A stretch of DNA of 18,034 bases, taken from NCBI GenBank assembly GCA_000697335.1, contig JNEM01009116.1, forward strand, positions 1-18,034, written 5' to 3'. How positions within the stretch are numbered: position 1 is the stretch's first letter; each line of letters opens with the position of its first letter. Under the pieces are notes generated by a model. It had not been told where the DNA came from, made no database searches, and saw nothing but the letters and a program-made list of their open reading frames with translations. Shown one piece after another: positions 1-11,213 of this stretch. The position numbers and the translations under genes were made by a program. The stretch comes from Conidiobolus incongruus B7586 (taxonomy: Eukaryota; Entomophthoromycota; Entomophthoromycetes; Entomophthorales; Conidiobolaceae).

Positions 1-503
1 TCCACCAAATTTAGAAATGGCCAACTTATCACTTGAACCTCATTTGAATCAGTTTGATTCCGTACCTCAACACCAAGGCTTTTTATTTAAAAAATGTGAA
101 AGTTATAAGGTAAATATTTTATATTTATATTATGAATATCAAGTTATTAAATTCTTATTTTGTAGTCTTGGAGAACTAGATGGTTTGTATTAAGAGATGG
201 AAAATTATGCTATTATAAAGATGATAAAGTAATTATTTATTATATATATTATTTTAAAAATTTATTAAATGCGAATATAATTACTTTTAGGAGTACGAAA
301 TTCACGGAATGATACCGTTACAATCTATTTCTAAAGTAACCAAAGCTATTTCAACTGACAAGTCAAAGAGGTATTGCTTTAAAATTATTTCGCCTAAGAG
401 GAACTTTAAACTATGTGCTAATTCTCAAGCCGATATGGAAAAATGGATTGAAGTCATCAATAACAATAAGGCTAATACGGATGGAAGGCCTATTAGCACC
501 TGA
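1..503 (+). CDS. PH-domain protein, 3' part of gene (three exons visible)
   Basis: The gene is cut by the left window edge. The first full codon is at base 2, and exons 2-109, 166-228 and 291-503 join in one frame to give 126 residues and a TGA stop. Both introns are GT-AG (56 and 62 nt). Nearly the whole visible part is a pleckstrin homology domain. It opens with QGFLFKK, followed by a basic beta1-beta2 loop (KSWRTRWFVL), then KLCYYKDD, a central strand region (RYCFKII), and the C-terminal helix with the family's hallmark Trp (ADMEKWIEVIN). The protein ends about 12 residues after the domain. The lysine and arginine spacing in the first loop is close to that of phosphoinositide-binding PH domains, so membrane recruitment is likely, but the ligand is inferred. 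The upstream part, which would name the protein, is missing. Confidence in the PH domain and both introns is high; the family is unknown. Confidence 0.85.
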
Positions 504-2154
504 TTGATTCATTTTTAGCTTATTACTATTATTACTCTTTTGGTTTAATGTGGTTTGTTGGTTATAAATAGTTTTCCAATATCATTTATAGGGTTATGGA
601 TATAATCAAGATTATCGAATCAATCTATAAGTCAAGGTTGCTGTGTTGCTATAGGTTCGTTTCAAATTATGAGGCAAATATACTCAAAATCAAATTTATT
701 TTAATTTTACATGTAATGTATTTAAATTTACTTAGCGTAATTATAATATCAATAATATTATATACTATTTTAATGTTGTTTGCTAAAATAAAATTTTATT
801 TTAATACTTAGTATTATTTAAATAACAAATACCTTTGAATATTTAGCTATTGATTTATATATCCATATAAATTTATATTTTAAAAATTCAACAATATCCC
901 TTTATTTAAAATTTCAATTAAAACATATATTTCAAAAAAATTAGTACTTAAATATTATCTATTTTACAATGTCAAAATATTATTTATTAATGCTCTAGAT
1001 ATATTTTAAATACATATTTATTATTATATTTAACTTAATTGATAGTGTCTTAAATTATCAAATACCAATTTAACATTAAATAAAATTAGTAAAAATATTA
1101 TTTTTAATTAGACCATTTAAAAAAATTTCTTATAATAAATAATTCGAATTTAGATCCTATTTAACATTCTTTTACATTATTATTTTATATTAAGCCACTG
1201 TAAATTTATATATTACTTTAGATAAATTTAGTATTTTTAAAATTGTAATATTCTATGTAATAAGAGATATATCAACTAAATGATATTTTTTTAAGATTTT
1301 AAAGTATTAATTATTTAGCTTGATTTTGTGAATCATTAAATATATATTATAGACTTTCTATCTTGGTATATAATCAAATAATTGATTTAGTTAATGCACT
1401 ATTAATATTTGAATATGTCATAAATAATTTAGACTATACTTAGTTTTTATAGTTGTAATTAGTAATATTTAATAAATAGAACACTTTAGAATTTATTGTA
1501 TATTCTTTTTGAATTTTCCTTTTACTTGATTTGAATATAAATATCCAAAACTAGAAATTTCAAATAGAATAAATATGAATTTTTGAGGTGATTATGAATT
1601 TCATAATGATGAAAAATTATTAATAATATATTTTAAATACAATCATTTTGATACTTATTTTCTATTAAATCCTACTATCACTATTTTTAATTTTTTAATT
1701 TATATTATGATACTATTTTAAATCTACAAATTGTTTGATAATGTTCAAAATAAAATTAATTGGAAAAATTATTTGATTGAACTTTTTGAATTGCTTCAAA
1801 TACACAAAAGTCGGATTCGGAAGTTTGGCTAATGAAGTATGCGTAAGATTGGTTTATTAAATATTCGAATTCAAAACCAATTATATAATTCAAAAAGTTA
1901 TTTATAGCAATTCAAGTTACCTGAATTTGGAAAATATACTTTATTCACTTAGTTCATAGCTAACTATATCGATTGATAATATATTAATTATAATGAAATA
2001 GATCTTAAACAAAATTAATTTATTAAGTCGACATGTTTTATAATTCTAGCCAAGCCTTTGAATCGGATTTGTGATTAAATCTATATATGTATTAATATTA
2101 TAATATTTTTCAATAATGTAATAATTATATCTAAATATTTTGATGATATTATTG

Positions 2155-2169
2155 TATATATATATATAT
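2155..2169. repeat. TA microsatellite
   Basis: Uninterrupted alternating T and A over 15 bases inside an AT-rich spacer. It is a short simple repeat with no sign of function. Confidence 0.6.
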
Positions 2170-2475
2170 TTATATTTATATTAATAATAAAATTTAAATT
2201 TGAAGTTTATTTGGTTATTAATTTATAGATGCAAAAAGAGATAACAAAACTTGTTTTAAAAATTATAACATTTAATATTTTTGTGAGAGTCGATTGATAG
2301 TATCAGATAAGTTAATCAATTGTATTCCTTAATGACGATTGCTACCATTTTAGGGTTATATGGTTTTAGGTGATTTAATAGTGATGAATGACTTAGCGCA
2401 TATTACATCTTGGATATATTGGGTATTCATTAACAACTCAGATTACCAGAATGTCATGTCAATGATTTAAGATTC

Positions 2476-2586
2476 TGATTGGATAAATATGATGAAATAT
2501 TGATTGTCAAAATGTTGTTTTTGACTTTTTCAATACTCTTCGTAATAATTTACTTTTATAGAATCTTGAATTTTCCAGTATATAAG
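2476..2586 (+). promoter_or_regulatory. Likely THI4 core promoter: inverted CCAAT box and TATA box
   Basis: A TATATAAG motif at 2579-2586 lies 60 bases before the THI4 start codon. A TGATTGG motif (CCAATCA on the other strand) lies at 2476-2482, about 165 bases before it. The stretch from roughly 2290 to 2590 is less AT-rich than the spacer upstream. The assignment rests on motif match and position only. I looked for a thiamine pyrophosphate riboswitch here (the CTGAGA core and its partner helices) and did not find one. Confidence 0.5.
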
Positions 2587-2646
2587 GATTAATTGTCATA
2601 TAACTGTTTGATTGATTAAATATCATAACTAAATCATATAGTCATT

Positions 2647-3498
2647 ATGTCCAACCAAACCAACTTATTACAACCTGGAGCTGTTTCTTTCGCTCCCATT
2701 CGTGAAGCTGAAGTCTCTCGCGAGATGACCACTCGCTACATGAACGATTTGTTGGAGTTGGCTGAATGTGACGTAGTCATTGTTGGTGCCGGTCCCTCCG
2801 GTTTAACATGTGCCTACGAACTCAGCAAACAACCCAACCTTAAGGTTGCCATCATTGAAGCCTCTGTCGCCCCTGGTGGTGGTGGTTGGGTTGGCGGTCA
2901 ACTTTTTTCCGCCATGGTTGTCCGTAAACCTGCTCACCACCTCTTAGATGAACTCGAAATCCCCTACGATGAAAAGGAAAACTATGTCGTCGTCAAGCAC
3001 GCTGCTCTCTTCACTTCTACCATTATCTCCAAAGTCATCAAGAACGGTGTCAAATTATACAATGCTACCTCCGTCGAAGATTTTATCATCCGTGATGGTA
3101 CCGTTGGTGGTGTCGTCACAAATTGGGCTTTAGTTACCAAGGCTCATGGTACTCAATCCTGTATGGATCCCCAAGTCATTGAAGCTAAGGTTACTGTCTC
3201 CTCCTGCGGACATGATGGTCCTTTCGGAGCTACTGGTGTTCGCAGACTCGCTGAGCTTGGCCTCATCGACTCTCTTCCCGGTATGCGTGCCTTAGATATG
3301 AATGCTTCTGAAAACGCCATCGTTGAACACACTCGTGAAATTGTCCCTGGTATGATCATTACTGGTATGGAAGTTGCTGAAGCCACTGGAACTGCCAGAA
3401 TGGGCCCTACTTTCGGTGCCATGATGATCTCTGGCCAAAAAGCTGCTCAACTTGCTCTCCAAAAACTCGGTCTTACTGCTCCTAAGGCCGGCCACTAA
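2647..3498 (+). CDS. THI4: Thiamine thiazole synthase (Thi4/THI1 family)
   Basis: One exon, 283 residues, full length for the family. Thi4 makes the adenylated thiazole precursor of thiamine from NAD and glycine. In the fungal and plant enzymes the sulfur comes from the protein's own cysteine, so each molecule acts once. Visible motifs are the dinucleotide-binding [11 protein letters not shown] (42-52), the glycine-rich [12 protein letters not shown] (76-87), HGTQSCMDP (168-175), [10 protein letters not shown] (188-197) and [13 protein letters not shown] (251-263). Cys172 in HGTQSCMDP aligns with the donor Cys205 of yeast, so the single-turnover chemistry is probably kept. There is no evident targeting peptide, and the start at 2647 gives the usual short N-terminus. 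The C-terminal half lacks the roughly 20-residue insert of budding yeast and reads, from memory, rather like plant THI1. The gene is near 50% GC with many C-ending codons, unlike its neighbours, which suggests very high expression. A TATA box lies 60 bases upstream and AATAAA 22 bases downstream. Confidence 0.97.
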   Translation: MSNQTNLLQPGAVSFAPIREAEVSREMTTRYMNDLLELAECDVVIVGAGPSGLTCAYELSKQPNLKVAIIEASVAPGGGGWVGGQLFSAMVVRKPAHHLLDELEIPYDEKENYVVVKHAALFTSTIISKVIKNGVKLYNATSVEDFIIRDGTVGGVVTNWALVTKAHGTQSCMDPQVIEAKVTVSSCGHDGPFGATGVRRLAELGLIDSLPGMRALDMNASENAIVEHTREIVPGMIITGMEVAEATGTARMGPTFGAMMISGQKAAQLALQKLGLTAPKAGH

Positions 3499-3519
3499 TT
3501 TTTATATCAACTCACCAAA

Positions 3520-3525
3520 AATAAA
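3520..3525 (+). terminator. Probable THI4 polyadenylation signal
   Basis: Canonical AATAAA, 21 bases after the THI4 stop codon. In such AT-rich sequence the motif is common by chance; the position is what supports it. Confidence 0.45.
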
Positions 3526-6113
3526 TATGCATTTTTCTCCTGGTATGACATTTAATTTTAATTTCAATAATCTTGGATATTTTTCTTTATTTGATCATGA
3601 TTAGAATTATTATTATAACCATCCCGATGTATATAATATTTTTGATCAAATTTTCGATTTCCTGTAGAATCTATTAAATGTGGATAACCAACTCCCGAGT
3701 CCTACTAACCATTAAACTGGAAACAATTTTCCTTTATATAGCTAAAATCAATATCATGTGGATATTCGGCTAAATTTACAAACCTTAATGACTAAAAGTT
3801 ATCAAATTTTAATCAGTCGTAAGTGAAATTTTTCATAAAAACTAAAAATTTTAAATATGTATTTCATCCATTCCAATACTAGATAAATTGATAATTATAA
3901 ATATCTTCATCAGCAATTCATATTATTGGCATATTTTAAACCATGATCCATCCCGGATAATCCTTCAAAAAAGTTTTTGGTTGTATAAATTGAATCTCAA
4001 TTATATTCTTCAAAAAAATAGCCTATAAAATATAATATATAAATAACATATTGTAATTTAAAAAGTAACATTATTAATGTCGTAGAACTAAATATAAACA
4101 TTAAACTTATATTATGCATTAAATATAATTTATCATGTTAAGATACACCATTGTATATAATAAAATCTATTATATTGACCATTTGATAAAGATTTCTTTT
4201 CTTATTAGGTCATTAATAATAATAATGATTTACATAATTTTATGGATCATAGGAAATATATTAGAAATATTAATATATGTGATTCATAACATATCATTAT
4301 TTATTTTATTATAAATAATATGAATGCGCTTTATTCCAACAAATCAAACCATAAGGATACTAAATACATGGTATCTTTATGATTGAAGCAAAATAGCATT
4401 AACATTTTTATTATATTAAAACAAATCAGAGAACACAATAATATAACAAAATAATTATGGTATTCTTACCATATTGTTACTTATTATATCAAAGTATAAT
4501 TGATAAAATTAATTAGAATCAATCACAGGAATCATATTACCGGATTCTGTTGAAATGATGAGATATTTAGGGTATTTTTAGGAATTATTAATATTTTCAA
4601 GTTGAATTTGATAAATGTTTTTAGTCAATATGTTTTAAATGACATACAGTTAATATATAAATCAATATAAAGAATTATTCTTAATAATCTATCATATTAA
4701 AAATAATTAATTAATTATAAAAACTAAAGTTGATTATGAAATACTCAAAATACATAGTAATATATTTGAAAACAATATAAAGCATCATATTAATAGAAAG
4801 TTTCTATAGATTGATGTCGTATTCATTTTATCCACTCTCGAAAATAATCGAACTTAAATCAAAGTTTTCTCATTTCTATCTATTTATATATTCATTACAC
4901 CGATATTTACCGATATTAACATCTATTCTCGTATTATTATTTTATCATTTCATTGATCTCAAATTATTTTTTAGTTATATATTTTTGAATATTTGATTTC
5001 CTTAATAATATATCTGATCTTGGTATTTTATATTCAATTAATATATAAAAACTTTATTTTAAGCTTTCTAATAATATATATCAAAGTGATTATAGCATCA
5101 TATTTAAAATTATTTAAACAAATATAATTTGATGTATACTAAGTAAATTTAAAACATTTTTCAAACTAAATTTAACGACATGCTCATCTGCAGTTAGAAT
5201 ATTGGTTGATTTATATTTAAACCCTGTCAACCTTAGGTTTGAAAGTAGTATCAAATTATACTGAAAAATTTTTAGAAAAATCAATTTAATATTTGGTTAT
5301 ATTCAGTTTATGGAATTATACTTTGTAATTTTGTCATGTGACATGGTTTTCACAAGAATATGATAAATATTATGCAATAAATATTTTTTAAGATGAAGAA
5401 TCATTATTTATCAAGTTTAATTGGTTAAAATGGTATTGACTATCATTATATTTCAAACTTGAAAGTTTTGTTTTTGAATGGTTGTACCATTAATATAATG
5501 AATTACCGTTTCTTATGATTAAAGCTGTATTATAAAACCTATTTTTTCTGTGAATTATATTAGTTTCTTTCAGGTAAATAAAATATTCCTAAAATTTGGT
5601 TTAATGTATTCAAATAAATTATTAATTTATCAAATATTTAATGTGGTTAATTTCATAATTTGGTTGTTTGCTAAAAATGAGCATCAAGTATAATTATCAA
5701 TAGTGTAAAGATTTGTTTATATCATAATAAATTTTTTGATTGTCTTAGTATGATATAAAGATATTTTTAAATAAAAACTTAATATAAATAATATTAGTAT
5801 TTATCTATTTTTTTATAAAAATACATTATTCAACTTTCTGTATCACAAATACTATTTTAAGTATATAAATATGCAATTCATATCTATTAATTTGCAAAAT
5901 CATTAACTATGATTCATATCCATACTACTAATTTTCAATTTTGTCCATTTTTTAATACACAAAATTTTTGTTAAATATCAAACTAAAAATCAAGACTTAA
6001 AAATAATATAACTAAATCAATTGTTAAGTTGTTTAATTTAATAATTTTATATTCATCAAAATAAGTCCATAAATATATTTTTAATATAAAAATAACGCCT
6101 GTTAATATATAAC

Positions 6114-6133
6114 ATATATATATATATATATAT
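6114..6133. repeat. (AT)10 microsatellite
   Basis: Twenty bases of perfect AT dinucleotide repeat, about 55 bases upstream of the RhoGEF start codon. It could affect promoter opening or be neutral; it is likely to vary in length between strains. Confidence 0.8.
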
Positions 6134-6188
6134 CAATATATGATTTTATTTTATTATCAACTTGAATAATATTAGATAAATATATAAA

Positions 6189-9100
6189 ATGACAAGTAAA
6201 AGGAATGAAAAAAGTCATATAAGTAGTAATAGTGAAGATCTCTATACTTCAGATTCTTCACAAAAAAACTCAGGAAATAGACTCATTAGTAAATTTGCTA
6301 CTTTAAAGTCCAATAGAAATTTCAAACTGAATAAAGTATCCAGAACTTCTGGTTTATCATCACAGACTTATGAAACTTTTAAAATCAACTACGAAAGTGC
6401 TTTTAGGTTAAATGATAAATCTAAATGCCCGGAAATTGAAGAATTTAATGATATTTCAAGCAAACTCTTACTTCCAGAATTAATTGATGATAACGGTTTG
6501 ATAGTGTTAAATCGTGATAAACCTGTCTTTGGAGCCAAATCTCATCTCCGATCTTCTTCCCTAAATGATAAATCATCTAGGAGTAAGAACGACTTTGGTA
6601 TTGTAACACCAAAGCCGCTATCTTCTTCTATACCAACTAGTCCTAGGCTTGGAGAGACTCAATTCGGAGATAACAGTCCAGATTCCTTTCCAACTCCCAC
6701 TCATACTCCCCCACAGTTTCTTGTTCAAAATGAAGACAGTATCAATGGAATTTCTCCTCTCTCCACCAACACACCGCCCGATGAATCTTTATGTCTTAAA
6801 CCCCTCAACGTAACTAGCAATTTATCACCTAGCCGATCTTCTGAAAACCTCAAAATGAGATCTGGCAAATCCTTACTCAAAATGAGGTCTGGTCCCCTTA
6901 AACCAGTAGATCCAATAGTCGAAAATGCATCGATATCTCCGGATCAAAGGAATTATTTTTTGGATTTACATAAGAATTCAACTATTAAGAATTCTCCAAG
7001 TAAAAGTGACACCAATTCCATTCTTTCAGATTCCAGTGTAGAGTTAGGAAATGAGAGTGTCTCTCCTGTACTAAAGTCAGCTTCATTTAATCAAACCCCA
7101 AACAGCGCATCATCAACACCCAAATTAAAGGAGAGTAGTGCAGAATCTTTTAAGCATCTTCCACATTCTATCTTCTCTTCAGTATCCAAAACTATTCAAA
7201 GTGTTCCACTAATAGGAAAAACATATTCTGAGGGCCATTTTAGCCTATTGCACCATTCTAAAGAGAGCAGTTCGAAATCAAATACCTTCAGTAAATACAC
7301 CATATTTCGTAATTTAATAACGACATTAATATAATATTAATTTAGATCCAAAGTCTTTTAATTCTGATGTCCCCAATAATTCCAAAAGCACGAAATTCAA
7401 TATTATTTCGCAGTCCGTTATCAGCAGTCCTATTAGCATATCTAACTCAGCTCCAAATACACTCAACTCAATTATTTTACCAATTACAGAACGTGCCAAA
7501 AGATACAATTTGGTCAAATATCCATCTTTTTACTCTCATATTGCATATCACTTCTATTATTTGGTTGTCGAATCCTCTTTTTCCAATGGAACAGATTATT
7601 CTACTCACTTTACTGGAAGAGAGGCAGTCGTAAGTACTTAATCTCACCCTCACTTAACTACACTCTAAGCCCTTTTTTTATATAGAATTATTTGTGCACT
7701 TTATTAAACACTGATGATCGTGAATTCGCACTTGAAGTTGGACAATCTTTAGGTTCAGCAGGTTTCTTTTACCATGTTTCTCACGATCTTGCCCTGCATG
7801 ATAGCTATAACGATGTTTATACTTTTTGTAAAGATTATAAAGAAGTTGAATCTTCGACATTGACGATACCTCCCGAATTACTTCCAAATGGTGTCGTACT
7901 TAAAATTGCCAAATGCTATTCTCCATCTTGTACTTCAGGTCAACAATGTTATAGTCCTTGCTGCCCCAATAATCTAGTTCAAGTATCTTACCTATATAAT
8001 ATCATTACTATATTTATTAACAATTTGAATGTAGGAATCGAACTATCCTTCCCCAACAGATGAGAAATCTGCCAAAAAGTCTAAAGAAAAGGTAAATTAT
8101 TTTTCTATAGCTTTAATATAAGTTGATTAATTACTTTTATGATGATTAGGAAGCTTTATGGGAAACTACTGTACCTCCAGAAATTCTAGAAACAATTAGT
8201 AAACAGGAGAGGAAAAGACAAGAAATTATTTTTGAACTAATCTACACCGAAAAAGACTTTGTCAATGATTTAGAAATTCTGGAAAAAGTATACTCACTAT
8301 ATTAATAATTAGTTTTTATTGTAAATAACATTTGATTTAGGTATTTATTCAACCTATTCGCTCTGGAAATTTTATTCCAGAAGATCAAAAAGACTCATTT
8401 ATTAAGGACGTATTCATTAATTGTCATCAATTGCTTAAAACGAGTTCCATTCTCGCCCAAGCATTATCGGTTGTTCAAGAACGTTTTTCTATTGTTCCTG
8501 AAATTGGAAATATCTTTTTGAAGCATTTGAGCGTATTTGACCCTTTTAGGGAGTTCGGCGCCAATCAAGTTTTCTCCAAAAGAAGGCTCAACAAAGAGTT
8601 GAAAACAAACGAAGAATTCGCCAAATTTGTCAAAGTAAAATTTTACAGTTAATATACATTTTTTGAATACTTAATACAGTTATAATATAGGAAAGGGAAA
8701 GATTTCCAGAATGCCGTAAACTCCCTCTCCAGAGTTTCTTAGGTAGACCTACAACTAGATTGGGAAGATATCCATTACTTTTAGAAGCTATTCTAAAATG
8801 TACTCCTGAAGGAAACTCAGATTTACAAGATATTCCAAAAGCTATTGAGAGTATTAAAAGTGTACTCTCCGACATTAACGCCAGAGCTGGTCAGGCTGAT
8901 AATAAAGTCAGACTCCTTGACCTTCATGACAGTTTAGTAGGACCCGCTGAAATTATTCAGGTATTTTAACTATTAATTTCTCTTATTTAATATCTAAATA
9001 TCATTATATTAGGAATTGGATTTACTTTCCGATAATCGTAGTATTATAAGAGAAGGGGTACTAAAGAAGAAATCTGGAGTGGATACCATAGAAGTTACCA

Positions 9101-10697
9101 TTATACTTTTAGATCACTGTATACTGTTGGCCAAGAAACGAAAGCATGGCAAGAATTCAGATAGCTTTGATTTAAAAATATCTAAAAGAGTAAATCTGTT
9201 TAAATATATTATTTGGAAATTTATTCACATGATTATTTTAGCCAATCCCCTTAGATCTTTTATCTGGTGATTTTGATGATGGCTCATCTGTTTTAAGGAC
9301 GCCGAGTAACGGTACAATCCCAGTGATGCCTACTCAATTTGACCCTTCGAGCAAACTCAATCTGTTCCCATTAACTCTCACACTTCTTGGAAAAAATGGA
9401 TTTAGTCGAACTTTCATGTGCTCAACACAAGCGGATAAAGAAAATTGGGCTGAAGCAATTTCCTCACAAGTCGAAAAATTCTGTCAGGACAAGTTAATAT
9501 TCCAGTTGAGTCCATTAGCTGAACGAGGTCTCCTACAGAATTTGACCATCAATTGCTCTGCAATCGATCCTCTAAAACAGTTTTTGGTTGTTGGTACTGA
9601 AAACGGGTTGTACATGAAGTACAATAAGGAACCCAACTTTGAAAAAATTCTCGGAATGGAAAAAATCTCTCAAATTGTGATTGTTGATGAATTTAACTTG
9701 GTACTAATGCTGAGTGAAAAGACTTTATACACATTTCCCTTAAATGCACTTCAATATAATCCTCAAGTCATCAAAAAAGTAATGAAGAAATTAAGCTCTC
9801 ATGTCAGTTTCTTCGCTGTAGGTCAATGTTTGTCAAAGACTTTGATATGTGTAGTCAAATCTACCAATTTGAGCTCTACCATCAAGGTTTTTGAGCCCCA
9901 ACATAACAGTCAAAAGAAGAATATGCAATTGGGGAACACTATTACCTTATTCAATGATAAAGACAAGATCAAGGTGTTTAAGGTAGGTTTATTATTATTC
10001 ATAATTTTATCTGATTATATTAAACAATTATTCTCAGGAGTTTTATATTCCTTCTGAATCATTCTCAATCAATTTTTTAAAATCTAAACTTTGCGTCGGG
10101 TGTGCTAAAGGATTTGAAATTGTGGATCTCGAAAGTTTAAATACTCAAGGTAAGCTTATAACTCTCATCAGTGTATAGCATAATTAACTCAATTGATATA
10201 ATATAGGTCTCCTAGATCCACAAGATGAGAATCTAAACTTTGTTCTCAAAATGGATAATGTGAAGCCCATCTCCTTTTTCCGTGTTAAGGATCGATTCTT
10301 CCTACTTTGCTACGAAACCTTTGGATTCTTCGTCGATCACATCGGTCGTCTCACCGCCCCCGAACTGATTATGCATTGGAAGGGCAGCCCCACCGAATTC
10401 AGCTTTGTTCCACCCTATCTCCTTGCATTCGATTCCGATTTTGTGGAAATACGAAACGTTGAAAACGGTAAAATTGAGCAAATTTTGCCCGTTAACCAGT
10501 CGAAGCCATTAAAGACAGATCATCAACAAATTCACTTGGTGATCAATAGCGCACTCTCTGATTCCAAGCAACTTGTTCAAATTCAAATTAATCCGAATCA
10601 TCCTAGAAACCATAAATTTGCTGAAAGTGCTAGAGAACTCAAAAATCAAAAGAGAAGAGGTATGGTAGGTGCTCAAAAACCTCATATTACATTCTAA
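6189..10697 (+). CDS. ROM2: Rho1 guanine nucleotide exchange factor, DEP-DH-PH-CNH (Rom2/Rgf type)
   Basis: Eleven exons: 6189-7290, 7346-7629, 7686-7982, 8035-8091, 8150-8287, 8341-8634, 8691-8960, 9013-9189, 9242-9982, 10038-10149, 10207-10697. They join to 1,320 residues; the ten GT-AG introns are 52-58 nt. Domains: a Ser/Pro-rich N-terminus (1-415) with about 13 Ser/Thr-Pro sites and a doubled KMRSG (222 and 231); a DEP domain (about 430-510) with HFTGREAV; a Cys-rich CYSPSCTSGQQCYSPCCP segment (539-556) that matches my memory of Rom2/Rgf proteins; a DH domain (602 to about 790) opening KRQEIIFELIYTEKDF; a PH domain (about 820-955) ending in KENWAEAI; and a CNH (citron) domain (about 972-1275). 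Such proteins activate Rho1, hence glucan synthase and Pkc1, at growth sites. TAA lies in frame 12 bases before the start. Which paralogue (Rom1/2, Rgf1/2/3) cannot be told. Exon borders are inferred from splice motifs and domain continuity. Confidence 0.93.
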
Positions 10698-11213
10698 TTT
10701 TCATTTGGACTATTTATTAAATTACCATTCGATTTAAATTATTAGTTTGTAATTATGTATGTATGTTAATAAAAAAATTAATACAAAATAATATGGTTTA
10801 TATCATAATTTTCGAGATTCATCTTATTCAATATTATATTATAAATAATTATTAAATTCATGCTTGAAGATTGAAAATAATAGGACAATTATAACTTATC
10901 TTCAGACAAAAAAATATTTTATTACTATCCAGAACATTGTCAAAATATTTTATTTCAATTTGCGTAAGAAAATCGATTTGTTGGATATCTATAATTAATA
11001 TATTAAAACTCTTAATACTGAATAAATACACATAAAAATGCAATATTATATAAAGTAATAGCCAATTTATTATCCAAATTTACAATAATGACAAAGTCAA
11101 ATATACTATAGTTTTATATATTTTATAATAAATCAAAAATCTATAATGACAACTTGAACGTACATCATAAAATCTACTGACCGATTGAATGAGAAGTGGA
11201 TGATTGTACATAT
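10698..11213. other. Convergent spacer between the RhoGEF and HbrB genes
   Basis: About 0.5 kb holding the two facing 3' UTRs. AATAAA on the plus strand at 10768-10773 lies 71 bases after the RhoGEF stop and is a plausible poly(A) signal. TTTATT at 11066-11071 is AATAAA on the minus strand, about 143 bases after the HbrB stop. The 61-codon minus-strand frame at 10858-11043 has chance-like AT-rich composition and no motif. Confidence 0.5.
10768..10773 (+). terminator. Probable RhoGEF polyadenylation signal
   Basis: AATAAA 71 bases downstream of the RhoGEF stop codon, followed by an A-rich run. The call rests on motif and position only. Confidence 0.35.

Larger units (their letters stand above)
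504..2646. other. AT-rich spacer between the PH gene and THI4
   Basis: About 2.1 kb with no supported gene. Sampled lines run from under 10% to about 25% GC, with stops dense in all frames. The longest open frame (71 codons at 596-811, +) is rich in Ile, Leu, Tyr and Asn, as expected of chance AT-rich frames, and resembles nothing I know. The spacer holds a 15-nt TA run (2155-2169), a 13-bp perfect inverted repeat (arms 1780-1792 and 1887-1899), and, in its last 300 bases, a less AT-rich stretch that is probably the THI4 promoter. Confidence 0.6.
3499..6188. other. AT-rich spacer between THI4 and the RhoGEF gene
   Basis: About 2.7 kb without a supported gene. It begins with the THI4 3' UTR (AATAAA at 3520-3525). 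The only longer open frame (61 codons at 4811-4996, +) is Phe, Leu, Ile and Tyr rich with no motif and is most likely chance. A nested foldback can be drawn at 4323-4400. The spacer ends in an (AT)10 run (6114-6133), about 55 bases before the next start codon. I see no tRNA, no transposase-like frame and no clear promoter box for the RhoGEF gene. Confidence 0.6.

Noticed and set aside
596-811. 71-codon plus-strand open frame
   Set aside because: Ile/Leu/Tyr-rich, as expected from translating AT-rich DNA. No motif, lies in the 3' flank of the PH gene, and has no GC rise over it.
2381-2478. C/D box snoRNA: GTGATGA (2381-2387) and CTGA (2475-2478)
   Set aside because: The boxes are about 90 bases apart, but the terminal stem is poor and no convincing internal C'/D' pair is present. 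The position in the THI4 promoter argues against it.
2341-2646. Thiamine pyrophosphate riboswitch controlling THI4
   Set aside because: Fungal thiamine genes often carry one, so I searched upstream and within the gene for the CTGAGA core and the partner helix sequences. None was found, and THI4 has no intron to host one.
3153-3495. Two minus-strand frames (89 and 67 codons) inside THI4
   Set aside because: They are shadows of the GC-rich THI4 coding strand, where antisense stops are rare. They resemble no family.
4811-4996. 61-codon plus-strand open frame with hydrophobic content
   Set aside because: The Phe/Leu/Ile/Tyr richness reflects T-rich DNA rather than a real membrane protein. No recognisable family and no compositional change at its edges.
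8111-8149. Alternative acceptor at 8110 in RhoGEF intron 4
   Set aside because: Using CTATAG at 8110 gives an immediate in-frame stop. The acceptor at 8149 restores the expected DH-domain lead-in.
10858-11043. 61-codon minus-strand open frame in the convergent spacer
   Set aside because: Composition typical of chance AT-rich frames. It sits in the 3' flanks of two real genes.
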